Notes: generated by a model from the letters alone, not told the origin. A stretch of DNA of 32,497 nucleotides from an uncultured Pseudomonadales bacterium (GCA_938092205.1 CALKMW010000024.1:1-32497); one strand, 5' to 3'. Shown: positions 1 through 8,368, counted from the first letter of the stretch. Made by a program: numbers and translations.

Positions 1-1
1 T

Positions 2-3000
2 GGTTATACCTTTGATGGTCAAGGTTTTGCTGTGCAATTGCCCGAAGCAGGTCCTCTTTCAATTGATTCAGCCACTGGTACAGTCACTCTCAACGTTAAC
101 CCTGATTTTGAATCAGTGCCTGTTTATAATTTTGATATTGTTGCTGATTCTGGCCGCACTGGTTCGGCTAGCGTATCTATTATCAATGTCGATGAGGCGT
201 CACCTGTATTTGCTTCGGCAACTGCTGAAGTTACCATCGCAGAAGATGCTGAGGGTGTTATTTATACCGCTAGTGCCGATGATTCTGCAGATGTATCTGC
301 AGGTGTTACCTACAGCCTAGCTGGTGCTGATGCTGCGGCTTTTGCTATCACAGCTGGTGGTGATCTTACTGCTGTAGCTGTCGATTACGAGGCCAAGTCT
401 TCTTATAGTGTTACCATTATCGCTGATGATAGCGTTAACCCTGTTGCAGAGCTAGCTGTAACAGTTAATGTGACTAATACTGATGGCTTGCCACCAATCT
501 TTACTTCCTCTACAGAGGCTTCTGTTACAGAGAATAGTGGTGCTAATCAAGTGGTATATACAGCTATCGCTGAAGATGATGCGTCTGATATAACTTCAGA
601 TCCAATTAGCTATAGCCTGGTAGATGATGCCAATGGTGACTTCTCAATTGATGCCAGTGGCAATGTAACGCTGGCGACAAATCCTGACTTTGAAACTGAG
701 CCGTCCTACAGCTTTACTGTTAGAGCTACAGATGGTTCTGGTAATTATGCAGACCAAACTGTCACCCTTTCGATAATAGATGTCGACCCTGAAGGACCTG
801 TATTTAATGACAGTATTACCGATCTGGTTATCGATGAAAATGCTGAATTCTCTTATGCCGCTGTTGCCTCAGTTGATTCTCAGGTGGATGGTGAAGCTCT
901 AGTTTACAGCCTATCCGATGATGCTAATGGTGTATTTGTCATTGATGCCGTAACTGGTGAAGTATCAATGACGGTTGCCACCGATTATGAGCAGGGCAGT
1001 GATTATTCTTTTACCGTTGTAGCCACAGATGGATTTGGAATTTCCAATGACAAGACGGTTACGGTAACTATTAACAATCTAGATGATTATGCGCCAACAT
1101 TTGATGATAGTTCAGTTGTTCTGGATTCAATCGCCGAGAATACAGGTGCCGGTCAAATCATTTATACAGCTCAGGCCGACGATAGCGGCGATATAAGTGG
1201 TGGGGTGTCTTATGGTTTTGACGTCTATCCTACAACAACTACCCAGCCACCAGCCCTAGCTGAAAACACTCAGCATGTATATATTTCTGAAACGACTCGC
1301 TCTGAAGATGGCAGTCAGTTAACCGCAGTAGTTAGCTACACAAGCTCTGCCGCAGATACCACTGGCCTTGGCTTGCGAATTCATTTTGATAGTTCGGTTG
1401 TTTCTTTAAGCGCTTTATCAGATGCCTTAGGTGATGACGTTATCTTTACCAGTAATCAGGCTGTGGCCGATACTGGCGATGCAGATAATAACCCGGTTAC
1501 GGATAGCTTTGTGGATGCCGCTTGGGCATCGGTTCTTGGCGATTGGCCGGATCAAAACCTGCCAACTAACCTAATGACCCTTACATTCGATGTTAACGAC
1601 AGTGCGGCTGTATCAACTGTACTAGGAGTTTCTGCCATCGACAGTCCACAGGGCTTTGCATTTGATGGTCAGGCGCTTACTGTTCCTTTGTCTAAAGGTG
1701 CTGTTACAACACTAGGTTCACTAACTATTGATGCAGCTTCTGGTGAAGTTGTCTTGCTGGATGATCCAGATTATGAAGCTACCGCGGAATATAATTTTTC
1801 TGTTTTAGCTACAGATGCCGCCGGTAACCAAAGTGAATCGCAATCAGTAAATCTTGTGATTGATGATGAGCAGTTGGCAATTACCTCTTCCTCTACGGCC
1901 GATGCTGTTGATGAAAATATCGATGCCGGCTCTGTGGTTTACAGTACCACTATTTCTGGTGCCGAAGCTCAAGATACAATCAGTTACAGTCTTTTAACTA
2001 ATCTAATTGTTGAAGAGGGTGGAATAGAGCAACGTTTTGTTGAAAACACTGATGGCTCTGTAACCTTGCAGCTGTTTGTTAACCCATCCTTAGCAGCTAA
2101 CTACCCCAATAGTATTGAAAACTTTGACTTGGTGATTGGTTATGATGACTCTTCAATTACACAGCAATCGGTTTCTGTAGCCTCTGAGGCACAGTTGCAG
2201 ATTGTTGAAGAAACTGTAGTTGGTGAAATCAAGATCGCAGGGATCTTTATGGATCAACTGCCAAATATTTCTGATAATCCAATTGTTGAGCTAGTATTTA
2301 CACTGAATCAAGATATTACCTCTGCTGAATTTAGTGTCACAGATGTTTTGATTGGTACCGACCATAATCCACTACAGAACTCAATTTCACGTTACTACGA
2401 TAGTAGAGGCTTTGAAGTTGATGCTGTTACTGGTGATGTTTCTATCATTGACAGCCCAGATCATGAGTCAAGAACTGACTACGTTTTCTCTGTAATGGCA
2501 ATAGATGAAGCAAGAGGTCAATCGGATATTCAAACGGTCACCCTTGCTATTAATGATGTCGATGATTATGCGCCCGATGTTGATGTTGTTCCAAGCGAGC
2601 CTTTATCGCCTGATACTGGAATCACTGTTGTTGAGAATAGCAGTGCCGGTCAACAAATATTGACCGTTACTGCAGATGACTCAGGAGATATCACAGATGG
2701 TGTTACCTTTAGTCTTGCTGGCACTCATGCAGATTCATTTAACATCAATGCTAATACAGGTGCTGTTACCCTAATTGAAAATCCTGATTTTGAGGCTCAA
2801 AGTGCCTACAACTTTATTGTTATTGCCACAGATGCGGCAGGCAACTCTGATCAGCAGGATATACAAGTAAATATAGAAAATGTAGACGATAGTGCGCCTG
2901 AGATAACCTCAGGTGACACTGCTGGGTACATAGAGGAAAATTCAGGTGCCAACCAAATTATTTACTCTGTCATTGCTGATGACAGTAATGATATAAGTCA

Positions 3001-6000
3001 AACACCTATAACCTACAGTCTTTCTGGTGACAGTGATTCAGCTCTAAGTATTGATGCTAACACCGGTGATGTAACGCTTATAGACAATCCAGATATAGAA
3101 ACTCAAGCTCAGTATATCTTTACTGTGCTGGCGACTGATGGCGCAGGCAATGTAAGTCAGGGTCAAACGGTTACCCTAAATATAAATAATATTGATGAAA
3201 TTGCCCCAGAAATAACCTCTGGTACGGTTGCTAACAACGTTGTTGAAAATTCAGCAGCTGGCCAACATGTGTATACGGTAACCGCCACCGACAGTGCGGA
3301 TATCAGTGGTGGTGTTAGCTACTCTCTAGCAGATGATAGTGATGGAAGCTTTAGTATTGATGCCGAAGGCAAGGTAACATTTACTGCTTCAGCAGACTAT
3401 GAGCAGCAGTCTAGTTACAGCTTCTCGGTAGTCGCAACTGATGCTGCGGGCAATAGTAGTGAGCCTCATGTGGTTTCTATGCAGGTGGATAATCTGGATG
3501 AAACAGGACCCACTATAACCTCCTCTGATGCGGCCAATGATATTAATGAAAACTCTGGTGCAAATCAGGTTGTTTACACCGCAACAGCAGAGGACACAGA
3601 TTTTAATGGTGAAGAAGTCATTCAATTCAGTCTTGATGCTTCAAGCGATAGTGTCTTTAGTATCAATGCTGAAACCGGCGAAGTAACTCTTGCTGTTGAC
3701 CCAGATTTTGAAGCTCAAGATCAATACAGTTTTACCGTGATTGCCACCGATGGCTCGGGTAATCAAAGCCAATCTCAAACAGTCAGTCTTTCTGTTAATG
3801 ATGTTGATGACTTTACTCTAAGTGGTAAGGTCTATCACTGGGCTACTCAGTCCATGATGGATGATGTATCGATTTCTATGCATCACAAAGAGGGTGGCGA
3901 ACATATTAAGACGGTCTCCTCCAATGCAACAGGTGACTTCGTTGTTGATGAACTTGCTGCTGATGAGGTTACTGTAACCGCCCATCGTGAGCTTCAGTCT
4001 GAAGACACCGGTAGGCTTGTAACCTCACTTGATGCGTTGGCTGCACTTAAAATAGGTGTGGGCGATAACCCCAATACATTGGATGACTCTGGTATCAATC
4101 AAATTGGTGTCTCCGCTTATCAATTCTTTGCCGCTGACGTCAATAAGTCAGGCAAGGTAACCAGTGCCGATGCACTTGAAATTCTAAGGATGTCAGTTCG
4201 CTCACCCATTGCTATTGAAAGGGAATGGATGTTTATTGATGAGTCTCAAGATTTTTGGGATGAATCAGCCAATAATGGTCAGGGTGCACTAACGGTTAAT
4301 CGATTATCAGTTAGTCTTGATTATGATGGCGCTGAGATGACCGTAGAGGAAGCATCTGAAGCTAATTTTGTCGGTGTACTTCTTGGTGATGTATACAGTA
4401 ACTGGCAATCCCCAGATTCGCACAAGATGAACTACAGCCATTTTGTTAATCTTGAAAATGCTGGAAAAGCACCAATGTATCAATTTGGCATGTCACCACA
4501 AGAAGTGCCATTTGAAATTAATTCAGATGTAACGGCAGTGACTATTGATGAGAATTCTGGCGCACCACAGGTGGTATATAACACTAGCTCTAATGAGGCT
4601 GGTGCTACTTATACTCTTGGTAATGCGGGTGACTCAAGTCAATTTGAGATTGGCGCTGCATCTGGTGTTGTAGTGCTTAATGACAATCCAGATTTCGAAG
4701 CTAAGCAGTCCTATACCTTTGAGGTTATAGCCACTAACGAAGATGGTTATGTTGACTCTCAAGTAGTTACCCTAAATGTTAATAACCTTGATGAGGTAGC
4801 CCCAACAATTACCTCTGGTGATACGGCTACTAGCCTTATCGAAGATACTGGTGCAGGTCAGGTTATTTATACCGCCACTGCCACTGATAATAACGATGTA
4901 AGTGATGGAGTTAGCTATAGTCTAGCGGCTGGTGCCGATAGTGCGCTTTCAATCAATGCAGAAAGCGGTGAGGTAACCCTTTCAGATAATCCAGATTATG
5001 AAACAAACAGCAGCTATAGTTTTGATGTGGTTGCTACAGATGCAGCAGGTAATGCATCGCAGCAAGCAGTTACACTTGATATAACTAATATTGATGATAC
5101 AGCCCCAGTTATTACCTCTTTAGCTACAGCTAACCCGCTGGCTGAAAATTCTGGCTCCGGTCAGCAGGTATACACAGTAACCGCTGATGATTCTGTCGAC
5201 TCAAGTGGTGACCTTACCTATAGTCTAGTAGATCATTCAGCTGTTGAAAGTGCGATAAATATTCCTCAAGTTTTACCTAATACGCAGCATGTTTATGTGT
5301 CGGAAAGCACTAAATCTAGTGATGGTACTCAGGAAACCGTGGTTATTAGCTACAATGCAGAAGTTGATAGCTTAACGGGTTTAGGTTTAAAGGTTCATTT
5401 TGATAGTACTGTGCTAAGTGTTGCAGAGCTATCTGATGTTTTCGCAGATAGTAATTTATTCGCCTATGGCGATGCTATAGCTGATGATGACAATGCCGAT
5501 GGGGATGCTAATACAGATATGTATCTCTCTATGGGCTGGGCTTCAATCTATGCCGGTTGGCCAGGTGAATTACCTAAGGATTTAGCAACAGTAACCTTCA
5601 ATATATTGGATCAAGACGTTGATTTATCAACGATCAATTTTGTTACTACCAGTACCGCTGCTGGCTATACCTTCGATGGGCAATCTCATGATGTGGCCAT
5701 TGCAGATGGAGCATCTAGTTTAAGTATTGATAGCACAACGGGTGTGGTTACGCTTAATGACAATCCAGACTATGAAGCGCAAAGCGCCTATAGTTTTGAT
5801 GTTATAGCCACAGATGCTGCTGGTAATGCAAGTGAAGCCTTAACAGTAACCCTTGATATCACGAATTTAGATGAAGTAGCGCCAGTATTTGAATCATCTA
5901 CAGAAGCGAATATTGCTTCTGACATTGGTGCTAATAATGTTGTATATACCGCTCAGGCCAATGATGGGGATGATCCAGGTGCGCTTGTTTATGCAATAGA

Positions 6001-8368
6001 TCAAGATCAGGTTGCTTATTATTCCGAAGGTGTTTTTGAGCAGAACTTTATTGTCGAAGAAGATGGCTCAATCACCATGCAGTTGGCTCTAACTCAGGAT
6101 GTGATTGCGGATATTGCAGTTGGTGGTTTGGAGAACTTTGACGCTAGAATTGGATACAATCCTGATGAGGTAGGGGATATAACGGCTGATCAGTTAATTA
6201 CAACTGTGGAGCCTACCTTTGTTTCTAATAATGACGAAGTTGTTGGCGAGCTTTCTGCGGCGGCTTTGTATTTCCCTGCGACTACTGACGACTCATGGCA
6301 GCAAGTTTTCGCTGAGCTGAATTACACCCATGAGCCAGGTGTATTGTCCTCAAAGTTTGATATCTACAATGTACTAGTAGATGAATATGATTATACAGAC
6401 CCATCGTATTTTTCAAGTGCTAGATTAATGCTTGATACCGGTTTGACTATCGATTCTGCAACCGGTGAGGTGACCTTGGCCTCAAATCCAAATGCAATGG
6501 CTCAGCCTGAATATAGCTTTACCGTGACGGCGACAGACCCTGCAGGTAATGTGGCTTCACAAAAGGTAACCCTTACAGTTAATGAGCCTAGTCCAGCAAT
6601 CACTTCAACCGATCTGGATGTAGTTCTTGAAGGCAATGGTTCTGATCAGGTGGTTTACACTGCTACTAGTAATATTGCCGGTGCAAGCTATAGCTTGGTT
6701 GACCACACAGATTATTCTGCAGTAAATGATAATTCAGGTGGTGACCAGTCGCAGATACCTGCGGAAACAGTGATCACTGTGCCAGTGGTGCAGGCTGATA
6801 CCCAGCATGTTTATGTCTCGGCTGCTCAGCTATCAGACGATGGCAGTCAGATCACAGCCACATTCTCGTATCTGGCGGATGAAGCTAACCTAAGTGGAGT
6901 AGGGGTATCTGTAAACTTTGATAGTTCCGCTCTTAGTGTAAGCAGTGTGTCTGATGTATTCGCTGGTGCTATTGCATCAGGGGCGCAGTCAGCAGACTCG
7001 GGAAACACCGATAATGATTCATCCACCGATCAGTTATTAAGTTTTGGTTGGGCTTCTTTATTTGGTCAATTCCCAGGCTCAACTTCGGTTGACTTAGCCA
7101 CAGTGACCTTTGATATTGCGGATAGCGCTTCAGGTTCAACGGGATTGAATTTGGTAAGAACCAGCTCTGCTGCGGGTTATACCTTTGATGGTCAGTCGCA
7201 AGAATTGGCTATTTCAGCTGCTTCGGGTTCAACAGCTAATCAAACAGAGTCTGTAATTACAGCTCCAGAGGTGCAGGCTAATACACAACATGTATATGTG
7301 TCTGAAAGCACCAAGTCTGAAGATGGTACACAGGTAACAGTGACCTATTCATATCTAGCAGATAACGCCAATCTTAGCGGTATTGGCATGTCATTAAACT
7401 TTGATAGCTCTGTTCTCGCCTTAAGTGAAGTGTCCAATGTATTTACAGGCGCTATCGCATCTGGCTCGCAGTCAGTGGATTCTAGTGATACAGATGCCGA
7501 TTCAGCTACGGACCAAAAATTAAGCTTTGGCTGGGCTTCGTTGTTTAGCCAGTTCCCAGGTTCAGTACCTGTTGAATTGGCTACAATCACCTTTGATATT
7601 GTCGATACTAATGCAGACTCCACTGGTTTGAATCTGGTAGATACTAGTACTCAGGCAGGTTATACCTTTGACGGTCAATCTTATGATGTGCTTATTGCTG
7701 GTGATACGGGATCAGGCTCAGATGATGTGAGTTCAGTCCTAAGCATCGATAGTGTAACAGGTGCTGTTACTCTTGCCGGTGAAGCGAACTACCAAAATGT
7801 ATCAAACTACAACTTTACAGTTACTGCTAATAATGGCAGCGACAGTGCATCCCAGGATGTGGGTCTAGTAGTGGCGGATACCTTGGTCACTTCTGAGGCC
7901 TATCAGGGTACTGATAATGCAGATGTTATTGCATTAGGCTTGGGTTCTGCCGATGTTACTTCTGGTAATGGTGAAGACGTATTTGTTGTTGCGCAAAGCT
8001 TAGATGAGTGGAGTGCTTCTGCCCATACCCTAACTGATTTTGATTCTTCGTCGGATACTATTGATGTTTCAGCTGCCTTGTTAGCCGCAGGCTATACCGG
8101 TATTTCAGCGGTAGATGGGGTTGAGGAGAATCAATTGAATCAAATGACCAATGTCTCATCCGATATATTGGATCTAATCAGTGGCAATGACAGCAGTTTG
8201 GACAATGCTATTGGTAGCTATTTTGATGATGCATCTAATGTGCTTACCATATTTGCTGATTCAGATGCCTCTGTAGGCTCAAGCTCTATCGAGTCGATTG
8301 AGATCTCAGTAGGTGATAGCTCAACAGTAGAGGAAGATGATCTGACTCTAACGGCATTTATTGCCTAA
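2..8368 (+). CDS. Giant cadherin-like repeat protein with cohesin-like inserts, a dockerin-like module and a T1SS-type C-terminus (5' truncated by the window; the ORF stays open to base 2)
   Basis: The frame is open upstream of the listed GTG at 32. Bases 2-31 encode GYTFDGQGFA, which matches the internal motif [AG]-[YF]-x-F-D-G-Q seen at the end of later inserts. About 14 further repeats follow the pattern 'API/VITS..ENSGA.QVVYTATA.D...YSL...SIDA.TGEVTL..NPDYE....YSF.V.ATDAAGN.S....V.L.I.N.DE.AP'. The C-terminus is acidic and lacks cysteine. Confidence 0.93.
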   Translation, partial: GYTFDGQGFAVQLPEAGPLSIDSATGTVTLNVNPDFESVPVYNFDIVADSGRTGSASVSIINVDEASPVFASATAEVTIAEDAEGVIYTASADDSADVSAGVTYSLAGADAAAFAITAGGDLTAVAVDYEAKSSYSVTIIADDSVNPVAELAVTVNVTNTDGLPPIFTSSTEASVTENSGANQVVYTAIAEDDASDITSDPISYSLVDDANGDFSIDASGNVTLATNPDFETEPSYSFTVRATDGSGNYADQTVTLSIIDVDPEGPVFNDSITDLVIDENAEFSYAAVASVDSQVDGEALVYSLSDDANGVFVIDAVTGEVSMTVATDYEQGSDYSFTVVATDGFGISNDKTVTVTINNLDDYAPTFDDSSVVLDSIAENTGAGQIIYTAQADDSGDISGGVSYGFDVYPTTTTQPPALAENTQHVYISETTRSEDGSQLTAVVSYTSSAADTTGLGLRIHFDSSVVSLSALSDALGDDVIFTSNQAVADTGDADNNPVTDSFVDAAWASVLGDWPDQNLPTNLMTLTFDVNDSAAVSTVLGVSAIDSPQGFAFDGQALTVPLSKGAVTTLGSLTIDAASGEVVLLDDPDYEATAEYNFSVLATDAAGNQSESQSVNLVIDDEQLAITSSSTADAVDENIDAGSVVYSTTISGAEAQDTISYSLLTNLIVEEGGIEQRFVENTDGSVTLQLFVNPSLAANYPNSIENFDLVIGYDDSSITQQSVSVASEAQLQIVEETVVGEIKIAGIFMDQLPNISDNPIVELVFTLNQDITSAEFSVTDVLIGTDHNPLQNSISRYYDSRGFEVDAVTGDVSIIDSPDHESRTDYVFSVMAIDEARGQSDIQTVTLAINDVDDYAPDVDVVPSEPLSPDTGITVVENSSAGQQILTVTADDSGDITDGVTFSLAGTHADSFNINANTGAVTLIENPDFEAQSAYNFIVIATDAAGNSDQQDIQVNIENVDDSAPEITSGDTAGYIEENSGANQIIYSVIADDSNDISQTPITYSLSGDSDSALSIDANTGDVTLIDNPDIETQAQYIFTVLATDGAGNVSQGQTVTLNINNIDEIAPEITSGTVANNVVENSAAGQHVYTVTATDSADISGGVSYSLADDSDGSFSIDAEGKVTFTASADYEQQSSYSFSVVATDAAGNSSEPHVVSMQVDNLDETGPTITSSDAANDINENSGANQVVYTATAEDTDFNGEEVIQFSLDASSDSVFSINAETGEVTLAVDPDFEAQDQYSFTVIATDGSGNQSQSQTVSLSVNDVDDFTLSGKVYHWATQSMMDDVSISMHHKEGGEHIKTVSSNATGDFVVDELAADEVTVTAHRELQSEDTGRLVTSLDALAALKIGVGDNPNTLDDSGINQIGVSAYQFFAADVNKSGKVTSADALEILRMSVRSPIAIEREWMFIDESQDFWDESANNGQGALTVNRLSVSLDYDGAEMTVEEASEANFVGVLLGDVYSNWQSPDSHKMNYSHFVNLENAGKAPMYQFGMSPQEVPFEINSDVTAVTIDENSGAPQVVYNTSSNEAGATYTLGNAGDSSQFEIGAASGVVVLNDNPDFEAKQSYTFEVIATNEDGYVDSQVVTLNVNNLDEVAPTITSGDTATSLIEDTGAGQVIYTATATDNNDVSDGVSYSLAAGADSALSINAESGEVTLSDNPDYETNSSYSFDVVATDAAGNASQQAVTLDITNIDDTAPVITSLATANPLAENSGSGQQVYTVTADDSVDSSGDLTYSLVDHSAVESAINIPQVLPNTQHVYVSESTKSSDGTQETVVISYNAEVDSLTGLGLKVHFDSTVLSVAELSDVFADSNLFAYGDAIADDDNADGDANTDMYLSMGWASIYAGWPGELPKDLATVTFNILDQDVDLSTINFVTTSTAAGYTFDGQSHDVAIADGASSLSIDSTTGVVTLNDNPDYEAQSAYSFDVIATDAAGNASEALTVTLDITNLDEVAPVFESSTEANIASDIGANNVVYTAQANDGDDPGALVYAIDQDQVAYYSEGVFEQNFIVEEDGSITMQLALTQDVIADIAVGGLENFDARIGYNPDEVGDITADQLITTVEPTFVSNNDEVVGELSAAALYFPATTDDSWQQVFAELNYTHEPGVLSSKFDIYNVLVDEYDYTDPSYFSSARLMLDTGLTIDSATGEVTLASNPNAMAQPEYSFTVTATDPAGNVASQKVTLTVNEPSPAITSTDLDVVLEGNGSDQVVYTATSNIAGASYSLVDHTDYSAVNDNSGGDQSQIPAETVITVPVVQADTQHVYVSAAQLSDDGSQITATFSYLADEANLSGVGVSVNFDSSALSVSSVSDVFAGAIASGAQSADSGNTDNDSSTDQLLSFGWASLFGQFPGSTSVDLATVTFDIADSASGSTGLNLVRTSSAAGYTFDGQSQELAISAASGSTANQTESVITAPEVQANTQHVYVSESTKSEDGTQVTVTYSYLADNANLSGIGMSLNFDSSVLALSEVSNVFTGAIASGSQSVDSSDTDADSATDQKLSFGWASLFSQFPGSVPVELATITFDIVDTNADSTGLNLVDTSTQAGYTFDGQSYDVLIAGDTGSGSDDVSSVLSIDSVTGAVTLAGEANYQNVSNYNFTVTANNGSDSASQDVGLVVADTLVTSEAYQGTDNADVIALGLGSADVTSGNGEDVFVVAQSLDEWSASAHTLTDFDSSSDTIDVSAALLAAGYTGISAVDGVEENQLNQMTNVSSDILDLISGNDSSLDNAIGSYFDDASNVLTIFADSDASVGSSSIESIEISVGDSSTVEEDDLTLTAFIA
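1222..1712 (+). other. Family-A insert (A1), cohesin-like module inside a cadherin-like repeat
   Basis: AENTQHVYISETTRSEDGSQLTAVVSYTSSAADTTGLGLRIHFDSSVVSLSAL...WASVLGDWP...LMTLTFDV...GFAFDGQAL. It sits between 'VSYGF' and 'SLTIDAASGEV' of the host repeat. Confidence 0.6.
1995..2407 (+). other. Family-B insert (B1) inside a cadherin-like repeat
   Basis: LIVEEGGIEQRFVENTDGSVTLQLFVN...IENFDLVIGYDDSSI...EETVVGEIKIAGIFM...VELVFTLNQDITSAEFSVTDVLI. Paralogous to the segment at about 6001-6440. It sits between 'ISYSL' and 'FEVDAVTGDV'. Confidence 0.55.
3812..4510 (+). other. Dockerin-like module with an N-terminal SdrD-B/CarboxypepD_reg-like segment
   Basis: LSGKVYHWATQSMMDDVSISMHH... followed by 'TSLDALAALKIGVGDNPN...YQFFAADVNKSGKVTSADALEILRMSVRSP...EWMFIDESQDFWDE...NFVGVLLGDVYSNW'. 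It has a duplicated F-hand-like helix and a Ca-loop DVNKSGKVTSAD at 4136-4171. Confidence 0.7.
5231..5718 (+). other. Family-A insert (A2), cohesin-like module inside a cadherin-like repeat
   Basis: LPNTQHVYVSESTKSSDGTQETVVISYNAEVDSLTGLGLKVHFDSTVLSVAELSDVF...LSMGWASIYAGWPGELPKDLATVTFNI...AGYTFDGQSHDV. It sits between 'LTYSLVDHS' and 'SLSIDSTTGVV'. Confidence 0.6.
6001..6440 (+). other. Family-B insert (B2) inside a cadherin-like repeat
   Basis: FEQNFIVEEDGSITMQLALTQ...LENFDARIGYNPDEV...NNDEVVGELSAAALYF...VFAELNYTHEPGVLSSKFDIYNVLV. It sits between 'LVYAI' and 'LTIDSATGEV' and resembles B1. Confidence 0.55.
6701..7738 (+). repeat. Tandem family-A inserts (A3 and A4), about 483 bp period, within one cadherin-like repeat
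   Basis: The 'VITxPxVQAxTQHVYVS' block begins near 6779 and again near 7261; equivalent 'gtgcaggct' codons are at 6788 and 7271 (483 nt = 161 codons). Both contain DF/NFDSS..L....S.VF.GAIASG.QS.DS..TD.DS.TD..LSFGWASLF.QFPGS..V.LAT.TFDI...TGLNLV.TS..AGYTFDGQS. Confidence 0.75.
7888..8368 (+). other. Type I secretion C-terminal-target-like region
   Basis: YQGTDNADVIALGLGSADVTSGNGEDVFVV...HTLTDFDSSSDTIDVSALL...LTIFADSD...ESIEISVGDSSTVEEDDLTLTAFIA. Degenerate RTX/serralysin-like 'D-x-I-D-V-S' and an acidic/hydrophobic tail. No canonical GGxGxD nonapeptide array. Confidence 0.5.

Noticed and set aside
12-320. ORF of 102 aa in an alternate frame at the window start
   Set aside because: Overlaps the giant repeat CDS in another frame. 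The translation is low-complexity Leu/Ile-rich, consistent with a shadow frame.
3389-3625. Antisense ORF (78 aa) inside the giant gene; also 7345-7623
   Set aside because: Shadow ORFs on the opposite strand of a long repetitive CDS, with no recognisable domain or RBS support.
200-7880. Regularly spaced repeats resembling a repeat array
   Set aside because: These are protein-coding ~100-aa cadherin-like repeats with diverged nucleotide sequence in one continuous frame, not CRISPR or satellite DNA.
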